Assembly: GCF_007018965.1 (NCBI RefSeq)
Contig: NZ_VJYZ01000018.1
Coordinates: 62,001 to 126,000 of the forward strand
Source: Paracoccus marinus
GTDB lineage: Bacteria > Pseudomonadota > Alphaproteobacteria > Rhodobacterales > Rhodobacteraceae
DNA: 64,000 bases
Reading direction: 5' to 3'
Shown here piece after piece: positions 8,361 to 17,479 of this stretch. The notes below the pieces were generated by a model. The model was given only the letters and a program-made list of their open reading frames with translations. It made no database searches and was not told the origin of the DNA. The translations under genes were made by a program, and so were the position numbers. Numbering within the stretch: position 1 is the stretch's first letter; every line of letters starts with the position of its first letter.

Positions 8361-9647
8361 TCAGACCTCCTCGATCCGCAGCTCCACCGGCTCGCCGACG
8401 ATGACGCCGGTGCGGGGCAGGGCGCCGATGGCGAAGTCGATCGCGTCGGGCGTCGTCTTGTGGGTCACAATCAGCACCGGCGCGTCGCCGCTGGCGTGAC
8501 CGTACTGCCGCATCCTGTCGATCGAGATGCCCGCGTCGCCCAGGACCGTCGCCACCTTGGCGAGCGCGCCGGGCTTGTCGGCCAGCGTCAGCCGCAGGTA
8601 ATAGGCGGCGGGCACCGCCGTCCGCGCGGGATGGGCCGAGCGCAGGCCGGTCGCGGGCTGGCCGAACACCGGCAGCCGCACACCGCGGGCGATTTCCACG
8701 ATGTCGGAAAGGACGGCGCTGGCGGTCGGGCCCTGTCCCGCGCCCGCGCCGCGCAGGACCAGCTGGCCCACGGCATCGCCTTCGATCACGACCATGTTGG
8801 TGCCGCCTTCCAGCTGGCCCAGCGGGCTGTCGCAGGGGACGAGGCACGGCGACATGCGCTGTTCCAGCCCCCGCGCGGTCATCTGCGCGACGCCCAGCAG
8901 CTTGATGCGGTAACCCATGTCGGCCGCGCGGTTGATGTCGTCGATGCTGACGCGCTCGATCCCCTCGATCTCGACCCCGTCGAAGGCGGGTTTCGTGCCG
9001 AATGCGATGGCGGCGAGGATGGCCAGCTTGTGGCTGGCGTCGATGCCGCCCACGTCCAGCGTCGGATCGGCCTCGAGATAGCCGAGCTGGCGCGCCTCTT
9101 CGAACACGGTGTCGTAGGGCAGGCCCGCCGACTGCATCCGCGTCAGGATGTAGTTGCAGGTGCCGTTCATCACGCCCATGACGCGGCGGATCGCGTTGCC
9201 GGCAAGGCTTTCCGTCAGCGTCTTGATGACCGGGATGCCGCCCGCCACCGCCGCCTCGAACCGCAGCGACCGGCCCAGCTGCTCGGCCCGCTCGGCCAGC
9301 GCCTGCCCGTGGACGGCCAGCATCGCCTTGTTCGCCGTCACCACGTCCTTGCCGCTTTCCAGCGCGATCAGGGTGGCGTCGCGCGCGACCCCTTCCTCGC
9401 CGCCGATCAGTTCGACGAACACGTCCACGTCCTCGCGCCGCGCGAGATCCGCCGCGCTGTCGGCCCAGACGAAATCCGACAGGTCCGCATCGCGGTTGCG
9501 GTGCCGGTCGCGGGCGCAGACGGCCGTGATCTGGACCGGGCGGCCGCAGCGCGCGGCCAGAAGGTCGGCGTGGGACTGGATGATCTTGACGACGCCGATC
9601 CCGACGGTGCCAAGACCGGCGATGCCGAGACGGAGGGGGGCGGACAT
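8361..9647 (-). CDS. hom: Homoserine dehydrogenase
   Basis: A 428-residue enzyme that reduces aspartate semialdehyde to homoserine in the cytosol, on the route to threonine, methionine and isoleucine. The N-terminal NAD(P) fold begins LGIAGLGTVGIGVV. The catalytic core holds TANKAML, GGIPVIKTL and the substrate region MNGTCNYIL with LGYLEADPTLDVGGIDA. A C-terminal ACT domain (from about residue 350, RLTLADKPGALAKVATVLG) is the usual site of threonine feedback inhibition. Length and order match monofunctional Hom proteins. The start is ATG. Confidence 0.96.
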   Translation of the reverse strand: MSAPLRLGIAGLGTVGIGVVKIIQSHADLLAARCGRPVQITAVCARDRHRNRDADLSDFVWADSAADLARREDVDVFVELIGGEEGVARDATLIALESGKDVVTANKAMLAVHGQALAERAEQLGRSLRFEAAVAGGIPVIKTLTESLAGNAIRRVMGVMNGTCNYILTRMQSAGLPYDTVFEEARQLGYLEADPTLDVGGIDASHKLAILAAIAFGTKPAFDGVEIEGIERVSIDDINRAADMGYRIKLLGVAQMTARGLEQRMSPCLVPCDSPLGQLEGGTNMVVIEGDAVGQLVLRGAGAGQGPTASAVLSDIVEIARGVRLPVFGQPATGLRSAHPARTAVPAAYYLRLTLADKPGALAKVATVLGDAGISIDRMRQYGHASGDAPVLIVTHKTTPDAIDFAIGALPRTGVIVGEPVELRIEEV

Positions 9648-9797
9648 GGGGGCCTCGTGACTGGGAAGAAGGGCGGGTCGGGCGGGTTTGGGGGGCGTCC
9701 GATCGGTGTTAGCCTGCCCGCGCGGGTGATTGCAACGAGGGGCGGGGCAGGCAGGCGTGCGCCCACCGCGCTTTCGACGCGCGCCCGGCCGCGCCGA

Positions 9798-10310
9798 TCA
9801 GTCGCTGCCCTTCCAGTCGGCGACCAGCGCCGCCTCGATCACCCGCCCGACCCGCTGCGCGGCAGCGAGCGTGCGGTCGCACAGCGCCGTCAGGTCCGCG
9901 GCGCTGAGCGCGCTGTCCACGACCTCGCCCCGGCTGCCCGAGAACGCGGGCACCCAGCCTGCGGGGGTCGGGTGCCAGGCCGCGTGGCACAGCACGTTGC
10001 GCCAGGTCTTGATCTCGCCCAGTTCGGCGTCGAGCGCTGCGTCCATGTGGTTCGCCCGCCGCAGCGTCTGGTCGAGCCGCTCGATCAGGTTGCCCAGCGA
10101 ATCCGTCTCGACATGTTCCATCCGGCGCAGCCAGGCGGCAAAGTCGCGTTCCGTGATCTCGCCCGGCAGGCCGTCGCGTTCCAGCGCGAAGACCGCGCGT
10201 TTCAGCATGTCCTCCAGGTGGCCGAACGCGGCGATCGTGCGGCCAAGCGCCGCCGCCATCGCGTCCGGCAGCGGCTGCCAGGCCGAGGGCGCGGCGGTCA
10301 GTCGCGCCAC
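9798..10310 (-). CDS. HEPN-like conserved hypothetical protein
   Basis: A mostly helical protein of about 170 residues. A first helix has the pattern AAFGHLEDMLKRAVFALE. A later helix carries WRNVLCHAAW, an R-x4-H motif (R104, H109 in this numbering) with Asn after the Arg, as in HEPN nucleases and scaffolds. No antitoxin-like partner is visible. The start is uncertain: GTG at 10310 overlaps the end of the upstream glycosyltransferase-like gene by 13 bases, while TTG at 10325 and ATG at 10259 are alternatives. The overlap suggests translational coupling. The HEPN call is a motif-level inference. Confidence 0.6.
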   Translation of the reverse strand: MARLTAAPSAWQPLPDAMAAALGRTIAAFGHLEDMLKRAVFALERDGLPGEITERDFAAWLRRMEHVETDSLGNLIERLDQTLRRANHMDAALDAELGEIKTWRNVLCHAAWHPTPAGWVPAFSGSRGEVVDSALSAADLTALCDRTLAAAQRVGRVIEAALVADWKGSD

Positions 10311-11113
10311 AGCCGGGCGACCCAAGGGGTGGGGCGGACGTAGTGGCGCAGGTGACGCGACAGGCTTTCGCGCCGCGTCCCGTCAAAGGCCGCGCGCAGG
10401 TGGTCGCGGGGGGCGCGGGGGGTGTCGTCCTCGCTCCACCGGCCGGCGATGGCGTCGGGGGGGTTCAGGCTGCCGGCGAAGATGACGATCTTGGCGCCAT
10501 CCGGCACCTGCGGCGTCCGCCAGTAGCGCAGGGGAAAGGCGGGCACGCAGTCGGCGCGGAAATGGACGACCCATCCCTTGGGCCAGAACTTGACCCCGCC
10601 CGGCGCGCGGCGGGTGACGAAGCGCTGCTCGAACCGGTATTCGTCGGCCACAGCCTGCGGATCGGCGCGGAAGATGTCCTGCAACCCGGCGAGCTTGCCG
10701 ACCCGCATCCGGTAGACCGAGGTCTGGCCCAGCTTCTCGAACGGCTTGATGCGGGCGGGGTTCGTGGCCAGCACCGTGTCGTCGGGATCGCCGAAGGTGA
10801 AGAAATCGTCCAGGTTGCCGGTGACGATGACGTCGAGGTCCAGGAACAGGACCGTGCCGGTCACGTCGCCCAGGTCCCCCCACAGGCGCGATTTCGGCCA
10901 TTTGCCGATGGTGTTCTTGGGCGGCTCGTAGTCGAACCGGGGCAGGGGGCGCACGACGATGTCGCCGTGCAGCCCGTTGCCGTCGTCGGTGAAGCAGATC
11001 AGGCGGAACGGCGGCGTGATGTTGCGCGCGATCATGCCGTGCAGGCGGTTGACGTATTCGGGGCCGAACTTGGTGCCCCACTTGATGCAGATGATCTGCT
11101 TGGCCTCGGTCAT
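10298..11113 (-). CDS. Glycosyltransferase-like protein (GT8/GT-A-like fold)
   Basis: A 271-residue protein without a signal peptide. The N-terminal region reads as a nucleotide-sugar binding fold: IICIKWGTKFG, then LICFTDDGNGL, then VLFLDLDVIVTGNLDDFF, where D92 and D94 form a DxD-like metal site. A later stretch has FRADCVPAFP and IVIFAGSLNPPDA. The arrangement suits a small GT-A glycosyltransferase acting on a surface polysaccharide or protein; donor and acceptor are unknown. It starts with ATG and overlaps the following HEPN-like gene. tpiA lies 86 bases upstream on the same strand. Confidence 0.65.
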   Translation of the reverse strand: MTEAKQIICIKWGTKFGPEYVNRLHGMIARNITPPFRLICFTDDGNGLHGDIVVRPLPRFDYEPPKNTIGKWPKSRLWGDLGDVTGTVLFLDLDVIVTGNLDDFFTFGDPDDTVLATNPARIKPFEKLGQTSVYRMRVGKLAGLQDIFRADPQAVADEYRFEQRFVTRRAPGGVKFWPKGWVVHFRADCVPAFPLRYWRTPQVPDGAKIVIFAGSLNPPDAIAGRWSEDDTPRAPRDHLRAAFDGTRRESLSRHLRHYVRPTPWVARLWRD

Positions 11114-11199
11114 GCCTGCCTCGTGCTTCTGGGGCCGACCCTTTCACGCATGGGCGGGAGCGGCAAGTGACCCGCCCGCCGCCATCCCGGTCGCCCGTC

Positions 11200-11934
<735 letters not shown>

Positions 11935-12053
11935 GGTCCATCCCTTCGGTTCCGTTGTGAAAACGGCTTAGGCGAGGACGGCGGCGTGGATCAAGCCGGG
12001 AAGCCGCGGGTGAGCGGGGATCGGATCGCGGTCGGGCGGCTGTCAGGCGACAG

Positions 12054-12422
12054 TCAGGCGTCGGCGGTGCCGCGCGGAATGGCGAAGCTGACCGATTCGC
12101 CGCAGCCGCAGCTGTCGGTGACGTTGGGGTTGCGGAACCGGAAGCCGCTGTCCAGCAACGCGGTCTCGTAGTCGATCTCGGTCCCGAACAGGAACATCTG
12201 CGCGGTCGGCGCGATCAGGACCCGGGCCGCTCCCTGTTCCACCACCTCGTCGCCGGGCGCGGGCACGTCGGCCATTTCCATCGTGTATTCCATTCCCGCG
12301 CAGCCGCCCTTCTTCAGGCCGATCCGCAACCCCGCCGCGCCCTTGCCGGTCATCAGCCGGGCGATCTGCGCCTCGGCCGCGGGGGTGATGGTGACGGGGG
12401 ACTTGCCGGGGATCGAGAACAT
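12054..12422 (-). CDS. A-type iron-sulfur carrier (HesB/IscA/ErpA family)
   Basis: A 122-residue cytosolic protein that carries or inserts Fe-S clusters. The three conserved cysteines are in KKGGCAGMEY and in SCGCGES near the end. The fold-defining start VTITPAAEAQIARLM is present. ATG at 12422 has GAAAGG eight bases upstream, so the longer open frame above it is not used. There is no suf or isc gene alongside. Which of SufA, IscA or ErpA it equals cannot be told here. Confidence 0.9.
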   Translation of the reverse strand: MFSIPGKSPVTITPAAEAQIARLMTGKGAAGLRIGLKKGGCAGMEYTMEMADVPAPGDEVVEQGAARVLIAPTAQMFLFGTEIDYETALLDSGFRFRNPNVTDSCGCGESVSFAIPRGTADA

Positions 12423-12522
12423 GGTCGGACCTTTCGGGTCGGGGCGTGCGCGCCTGACCGCCAAGATAGGGGCGCACGGGCCCGGGCTCAAGCCACGGGC
12501 CCGTCGCGCGGATCGGGCGGGG

Positions 12523-12750
12523 CTATTCCAGCCCCAGCTTGTCCTTCAGCGCGTCGATCCGGCGCGACGCCTCGGCCTTGTTCACCGTCTCGTCATAGGC
12601 GTCGGGGTCGTCGGCCTGCTCGCTCAGCGTCTTGAGGTACGACGCCTGCGCGCCGGTCATCGGGTCGTCGCCGCTGACCCAGTCGTCGGGGTCCTTTTCC
12701 GTGTTGCCGTTCTCGGGCGTCTGCGACTTGGGGTTCTGTTCGTCGGCCAT
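12523..12750 (-). CDS. DUF3072 domain protein
   Basis: A 75-residue hydrophilic protein. The second half matches the DUF3072 pattern: DPMTGAQASYLKTLSEQA followed by NKAEASRRIDAL and a C-terminal KLGLE. The first half is polar and likely disordered. The function is unknown. It is divergent from dusA, and the roughly 100-base space between them must hold both promoters. Confidence 0.8.
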   Translation of the reverse strand: MADEQNPKSQTPENGNTEKDPDDWVSGDDPMTGAQASYLKTLSEQADDPDAYDETVNKAEASRRIDALKDKLGLE

Positions 12751-12847
12751 GGTGATCTCGCCTGAATGTGTCGGGCAGAACCCCTTTCGCCGGGGCGAAG
12801 TTCCCGTTTTGTGCCGGGACGTGGCGATCCGCCCGGAAAGTTGCTAC

Positions 12848-13894
12848 ATGGCGCGCATGACGATGCCCCGCCCTTCCCCTGTTCAGCCGCTGCCCAACGC
12901 CGCAAGCGATGCCGCCGTGCGCGATGCCGCGCGGCTTTCCGTGGCGCCCATGATGGACTGGACCGACCGTCACTGCCGCGGTTTTCACCGCCGGCTGAGC
13001 CGGCGGGCGCTGCTTTATACCGAGATGGTGACCTCGGCCGCGATCGTCCACGGGGACCGCGCGCGGCTTCTGGACTTCGCACCGGGCGAACATCCCGTCG
13101 CGCTGCAGCTTGGCGGGTCGGACCCGGCCGAACTGCGTCAGGCGGTGCAAATCGCCGCCGACTGGGGCTATGACGAGATCAACCTGAACATCGGCTGCCC
13201 CAGCGACCGGGTGCAGTCGGGCTGCTTTGGCGCGGTGCTGATGAAGTCGCCGGACCTGGTGGCGGACTGCGTGGCGGCGATGGCGCGGGCGAGCGCGGTC
13301 GAGGTCACGGTGAAGTGCCGGATCGGGGTGGACGACCAGGACCCGGCCGAGGTGCTGCCCGGCTTTCTTGCGCGGATGCGCGATGCGGGCGTGCGGCGGG
13401 TCACGATCCATGCCCGCAAGGCGTGGCTGCAGGGCCTGTCGCCAAGGGAAAACCGCGAGGTGCCGCCGCTCGACTATCCGCTGGTCCACGCGATGAAGGC
13501 GGCGTTCCCGGACCTGCACCTGTCGATCAACGGCGGGATCGCGACGGTGGACGCCGTCCGCGACCAGCTTTCGCACATGGACGGGGTGATGGTCGGGCGC
13601 GCCGCCTATCACCAGCCCTGGGACATGCTCGGCGACGCCGACGCGCTGTGGGACGAGGGACCGCGCTTCGCGTCGCCCCTGGAGGTCGCCGAGGAAATGC
13701 GCGAGGTGATCGCCCGCCATCTGGCCGAGGGGGGGCGGATGCACCAGATCACCCGGCACATGCTGGGGCTGTTCCACGGCCGCCCCGGCGCGCGGGGATG
13801 GAAGCGGATCCTCTCGGAGCGGGGGTCGTCGGGGACGCTCGCGGACTACGACGCGGCGCTCGCGGCGGTGCGGGACGGGGCGATGGCGGCGTGA
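12848..13894 (+). CDS. dusA: tRNA-dihydrouridine(20/20a) synthase DusA
   Basis: A 348-residue flavoenzyme that reduces uridine to dihydrouridine in the tRNA D-loop. The FMN barrel opens with LSVAPMMDWTDRHCR. The NIGCPSDRVQSGCFGA motif holds the catalytic cysteine (C126). VTVKCRIGVDD, TIHARKAWLQGLSP and the phosphate-binding SINGGIA and GVMVGRAAY segments follow in order. The last three are typical of DusA rather than DusB or DusC. ATG at 12848 has GGAAAG upstream; two further ATGs lie within the next five codons. Confidence 0.94.
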   Translation: MARMTMPRPSPVQPLPNAASDAAVRDAARLSVAPMMDWTDRHCRGFHRRLSRRALLYTEMVTSAAIVHGDRARLLDFAPGEHPVALQLGGSDPAELRQAVQIAADWGYDEINLNIGCPSDRVQSGCFGAVLMKSPDLVADCVAAMARASAVEVTVKCRIGVDDQDPAEVLPGFLARMRDAGVRRVTIHARKAWLQGLSPRENREVPPLDYPLVHAMKAAFPDLHLSINGGIATVDAVRDQLSHMDGVMVGRAAYHQPWDMLGDADALWDEGPRFASPLEVAEEMREVIARHLAEGGRMHQITRHMLGLFHGRPGARGWKRILSERGSSGTLADYDAALAAVRDGAMAA

Positions 13895-13924
13895 TCGGGT
13901 GTGCCCTGCGGCGGTCCTGCTGAA

Positions 13925-13949
13925 GGAAACGGGCCACGAGCCCGTTTCC
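13925..13949 (+). terminator. Terminator-like hairpin after dusA
   Basis: A 10-bp perfect stem (GGAAACGGGC / GCCCGTTTCC) with loop CACGA lies 30 bases after the dusA stop. The T-run is inside the stem, not after it. Confidence 0.55.
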
Positions 13950-14187
13950 ATGCGGTCCCGTGACGCCAGCACTTCGGAGGAACGCGTCCGCCTCGTGGGT
14001 GCGAACGCACCCGCCTGGGGCGGGCGGGCGCGTCCCGGTCCGCTTTGGGCGGACCGGGGGGTGGATCGAAGGACTGTTGCAAGGCTGGATTATTGGTTCG
14101 GAGCCATGCGTGCGGGGCGCTGAGTGGGTGCCGGGCGGCGCGTTCCCCCCCCGTTGCGCAGCCTTCCGCCACCGCTATCCTTCAACC
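13950..14187. other. Intergenic stretch with two further strong hairpins
   Basis: This non-coding gap lies between dusA and a GNAT gene. It contains a 6-bp hairpin with GAAC loop (13997-14012, GGGTGC/GCACCC) and a 10-bp hairpin with loop TTTGG (14034-14058, CCCGGTCCGC/GCGGACCGGG). Neither is followed by a T-run. A plus-strand frame open across it has no SD and no recognisable protein, so I treat it as non-coding. Confidence 0.4.
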
Positions 14188-14736
14188 ATGACCCCGCCCT
14201 ATTCCCTTCCCGATCACCTCTCCACCGACCGCTTCCTGCTGCGCCGCGCCAGCCCGGACAACGCCCACGCGGCTTTCGACGCCTATGCCTCGGACCCGCG
14301 CGTCACCCCTTACCTGGCCTGGCGCACGCACCGGCACCCGGACGGGACGCGCGCCTTTTTCGTCCGCGCAGCGGCCAAATGGACCGCCGGCACCGGCTTT
14401 CCGATGGTCATCCTGCCGCGTGAAAGCGCGCGAGAGGTCATCGGCATGATCCACCCCGAGGTGACCGGGGATACCGTTGTTTACGGATACGTCCTTTCCG
14501 CCCGCTGGTGGGGCCGGGGCTGCATGACCGAGGTGCTGCGCCGCCTCGTCCGGCACGCGCTGGCGCATCCGGCCGTCCGGCGGGTCGAGGCGACCTGCGC
14601 CCCCGAAAACACCGCCTCGGCGCGGGTGCTGGAGAATGCGGGGCTGGTCCTGGAAGGGGTTATGCAGCGGCACATGGTTCGTCCCAACCTGTCGGACCAG
14701 CCGGGGGACTCGCTCGTCTACGCCGCCACTCGGTAA
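14188..14736 (+). CDS. GNAT family N-acetyltransferase (RimJ/RimL type)
   Basis: A 182-residue acetyl-CoA-dependent acyltransferase of the RimJ/RimL subgroup. It begins with LSTDRFLLRRASPDNAHAAF, the subgroup's opening strand. The acetyl-CoA loop is degenerate-looking but in place (SARWWGRGCMTEVLRRL). The closing ATCAPENTASARVLENAG motif is typical. RimJ/L proteins acetylate ribosomal protein N-termini, but many homologues act on other amines, so the substrate is open. The ATG at 14188 is chosen by homology length. It converges with mazG, ten bases apart. Confidence 0.87.
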   Translation: MTPPYSLPDHLSTDRFLLRRASPDNAHAAFDAYASDPRVTPYLAWRTHRHPDGTRAFFVRAAAKWTAGTGFPMVILPRESAREVIGMIHPEVTGDTVVYGYVLSARWWGRGCMTEVLRRLVRHALAHPAVRRVEATCAPENTASARVLENAGLVLEGVMQRHMVRPNLSDQPGDSLVYAATR

Positions 14737-14746
14737 GCCGGCCCCG

Positions 14747-15559
14747 TCACGCCCGCGCCGCCGCCGCCCGCTCCGCGATCTTCGCCGCGTCCCACAGCGC
14801 GTCCATCTCCTCCAGCGTCGATTGCTGCGGCGTGCGGCCGTCCGCCGCCAGCGCCGTCTCGATCGACCGGAACCGCCGGGTGAACTTGGCGTTCGCCGCT
14901 CGCAGCGCCTCCTCGGGGTCGATGTCGAGGTGGCGGGCGAGGTTCGCCATCACGAACATCAGGTCGCCCAGTTCCTCGGCCATGTGCGCGCGGTCGCCGC
15001 CGTCCTTTGCCGCGACCAGCTCGGTCGTCTCCTCGCGCAGCTTGTCGAGCACCTGGTCCGTCGCCGGCCAGTCGAAGCCGACCCGCGCCGCGCGGTTCTG
15101 CAGCTTCACCGCGCGGGTCAGCGCCGGCAGGCCCATCGCCACGCCGTCCAGCATGCCGCGCTCGGCCTTGGCGGCGCGTTCGGTCGCCTTGATCGCCTCC
15201 CAGTCCTTCACCTGCTGCGCGGCGGACTTGTCGCGGTTTTCGTCCCCGAAGACGTGCGGATGCCGGCTCACCAGCTTGTCCGAGATCGCCCGCGCCACGT
15301 CGGCGAAGTCGAACATCCCCGCCTCGGCCGCCATCTGCGCGTGAAACACCACCTGCAGCAGCAGGTCGCCCAGTTCCCCCGGCAGCTCGGCCCACGCCTC
15401 GCGCTCGATCGCGTCGGCGACCTCGTAGGCTTCCTCGATCGTGTAGGGGGCGATGGACGCGAAGTCCTGCTCGATATCCCACGGACAGCCGGTCGCGGGA
15501 TCGCGCAGCGCGGCCATGATGGCGATCAGCCGCCCGGTTTCGTCAGTCGCGTCGGACAT
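14747..15559 (-). CDS. mazG: Nucleoside triphosphate pyrophosphohydrolase MazG
   Basis: A 270-residue cytosolic house-cleaning enzyme that hydrolyses nucleoside triphosphates to monophosphate and pyrophosphate. It has two MazG helical repeats. The first contains CPWDIEQDF, EEAYEVADAIE and GELGDLLLQVVFHA; the second contains EETTELVAA and EELGDLMFVMANLARH. Both keep the ExxE...ExxD magnesium ligands. The ATG at 15559 is preceded by a G-rich SD; the open frame upstream is not conserved family sequence. It is divergent from the M20 gene. Confidence 0.95.
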   Translation of the reverse strand: MSDATDETGRLIAIMAALRDPATGCPWDIEQDFASIAPYTIEEAYEVADAIEREAWAELPGELGDLLLQVVFHAQMAAEAGMFDFADVARAISDKLVSRHPHVFGDENRDKSAAQQVKDWEAIKATERAAKAERGMLDGVAMGLPALTRAVKLQNRAARVGFDWPATDQVLDKLREETTELVAAKDGGDRAHMAEELGDLMFVMANLARHLDIDPEEALRAANAKFTRRFRSIETALAADGRTPQQSTLEEMDALWDAAKIAERAAAARA

Positions 15560-15639
15560 GCGCCGCCCCCCGATGGACAATGCGTCCCGGTTGGGACTGA
15601 ATGGCCGCACGAAACACGCACCCTGCGAAAGAGTCCATC

Positions 15640-16815
15640 ATGCCCGTCCTCAACCGCATCGCCGGCTACGCCGAAGACATGACCGCGTGGCGGCGCCACC
15701 TGCACCAGCACCCCGAACTGCGGTTCGACCTGACCCAGACCGCCGCCTTCGTGGCCGAGCGCCTGCGCGAGTTCGGGGTGGACGAGCTGCACGAGGGGAT
15801 CGCGCAGACCGGCATGGTCGCGATCATCAACGGGCGCGATGCGGGCGAGGACGGCCCCACCATCGGCCTGCGCGCCGACATGGACGCGCTGCCAATCGCC
15901 GAGACGACGGGCAAGGACTATGCGTCGAAGAACGCGGGCGTCATGCACGCCTGCGGCCATGACGGGCACACCACGATGCTGCTGGGCGCCGCGCGCTACC
16001 TGGCCGAGACGCGCAACTTTTCGGGCCGGGTCGCGCTGATCTTCCAGCCGGCCGAGGAAGGGGGCGGCGGCGCCAAGGTCATGGTGGACGAAGGGATCAT
16101 GGACCGCTTCGGGATCACCCAGGTCTTCGGCATCCACAACTCGCCCAACGTCGAGCCGGGCAGGTTCGAGACCAATCCGGGCGCGATCATGGCCGCGGTC
16201 GATACCTTCGACATTCGTATCGCAGGCCGGGGCGGGCACGGGGCCAGGCCGCACGAGACGGCCGACCCGCTGGTCGCCGCCGTGGGGATCGTGCAGGCGA
16301 TCCAGACCATCGTCAGCCGCAACCACTACGCGATGCAGGATCTCGTGGTGTCGGTGACGCAGATCCATTCCGGCTCGGCCGACAACGTGATCCCGGACAC
16401 CGCCTTCGTGCAGGGCACGGTGCGCAGCTTCGACCCGGACGTGCGCGAGATGGTCGAACGCCGGATGACTGAGATCGTCGCGGGGCAGGCTGCGGCCTAT
16501 GGCGTCACGGCGGAACTGGACTTCGACCGCGGCTATCCGGCGACCATCAACGACGCCGACCGCGCGGCCTTTGCCGCCGACGTCGCGGCCGAGGTGTCGG
16601 GCGAGGACCAGGTGAACCGCGAAAGCGAGCGCGAGATGGGCGCCGAGGATTTCAGCTACATGCTGCAGGCCCGCCCGGGCGCGTATCTGTTCCTGGGCCA
16701 GGGGCCGGGCGCCGGGCTGCACCACCCGGCCTACGACTTCAACGACGAGATCGCGCCGGTGGGGGCGAGCTTCTTCGCCCGGCTGGTGGAACGCGCGCAG
16801 CCCGCGCGCGCCTGA
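15640..16815 (+). CDS. M20 family amidohydrolase (hippurate hydrolase-like)
   Basis: A 391-residue M20D metallohydrolase. The dinuclear metal site is seen in HACGHDGHTTMLLG, the catalytic glutamates in QPAEEGGGGAKVMVDEG, and later ligands in GIHNSPNVEPG and GAEDFSYML. The dimerisation domain lies between (FDIRIAGRGGHGARP). M20D members cleave amide bonds of N-acyl amino acids, hippurate or indole conjugates; the substrate here is not deducible. ATG at 15640 with GAAAGAG upstream fits the family start better than the ATG at 15601. Confidence 0.9.
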   Translation: MPVLNRIAGYAEDMTAWRRHLHQHPELRFDLTQTAAFVAERLREFGVDELHEGIAQTGMVAIINGRDAGEDGPTIGLRADMDALPIAETTGKDYASKNAGVMHACGHDGHTTMLLGAARYLAETRNFSGRVALIFQPAEEGGGGAKVMVDEGIMDRFGITQVFGIHNSPNVEPGRFETNPGAIMAAVDTFDIRIAGRGGHGARPHETADPLVAAVGIVQAIQTIVSRNHYAMQDLVVSVTQIHSGSADNVIPDTAFVQGTVRSFDPDVREMVERRMTEIVAGQAAAYGVTAELDFDRGYPATINDADRAAFAADVAAEVSGEDQVNRESEREMGAEDFSYMLQARPGAYLFLGQGPGAGLHHPAYDFNDEIAPVGASFFARLVERAQPARA

Positions 16816-16818
16816 GGG

Positions 16819-16835
16819 GCGCGGCGAGGCCGCGC
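16819..16835. terminator. Hairpin between convergent M20 and isochorismatase genes
   Basis: A 7-bp stem (GCGCGGC / GCCGCGC) with a 3-base loop lies in the 42-base gap between two convergent stops. It is short and lacks a T-run. Confidence 0.4.
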
Positions 16836-16857
16836 AAAGGCGGCAAGCGCGGCCCGG

Positions 16858-17373
16858 TCAGGCCGCGTCGGCCCGGCCCAGGTCGGCCGCGTCCATCAAC
16901 CGCGTCTTCGACCGCAGCGCGTTCAGCGCAATGCGGTGGACGACCTCGGTCGGCGCGGTGCAAAGGTCGCCCACCACGCGCACCTTGTAGGGGTCTGCGT
17001 CGCGCGACATCGCGGTGAAAACCACGCAGTTCTGCGTCATCATGCCGCAGACCAGCAGCTCGCCCGAGCCCGGCAGGTGGCTGGCAAGGTCGGTGTCCTG
17101 AAACGCGTCGGCCACGTGTTTGGTCACGACCGGCGCGCCGCCCGCCGCGTCCAGGACCGCCTGGCGGATCAGGACGCCGCTGCCGCCCGCCGCCATGAAC
17201 CCGGCGGGCGCGGTCGAGACGTGCTGCACCAGCACGATCCCGTCGCCGCGTTCACGGGCGGCGTGGATCGCGGCGACGATCCGCGCTTCGGTCTCCTCGG
17301 CCTGCCACAGGGGCAACAGTCCGCCGGGGAAATAATCGTTCTGGATGTCGATCACGAGAAGAGTGCGGTTCAT
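16858..17373 (-). CDS. Isochorismatase-like cysteine hydrolase
   Basis: A 171-residue alpha/beta hydrolase of the isochorismatase/nicotinamidase-like family. The catalytic Asp is in LLVIDIQNDYF, the Lys in PVVTKHVADAF, and the Cys in GMMTQNCVVFTAMSRDADP. The family includes enzymes acting on isochorismate, nicotinamide and various amides; none can be singled out. ATG at 17373 matches the MNRTLLVIDIQNDYF-type start. It is divergent from the GlxA-like gene, with 106 bases between. Confidence 0.87.
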   Translation of the reverse strand: MNRTLLVIDIQNDYFPGGLLPLWQAEETEARIVAAIHAARERGDGIVLVQHVSTAPAGFMAAGGSGVLIRQAVLDAAGGAPVVTKHVADAFQDTDLASHLPGSGELLVCGMMTQNCVVFTAMSRDADPYKVRVVGDLCTAPTEVVHRIALNALRSKTRLMDAADLGRADAA

Positions 17374-17479
17374 GCGCGGTGGCCCCAATGCAGCATTCCG
17401 GTTGCGATGGGCCACTTTTGTCGCGGTTCGGGCCTGCGTGGTAGTGGCCCTGCGGACAAGTTTCATGTAGATCGGGCCA

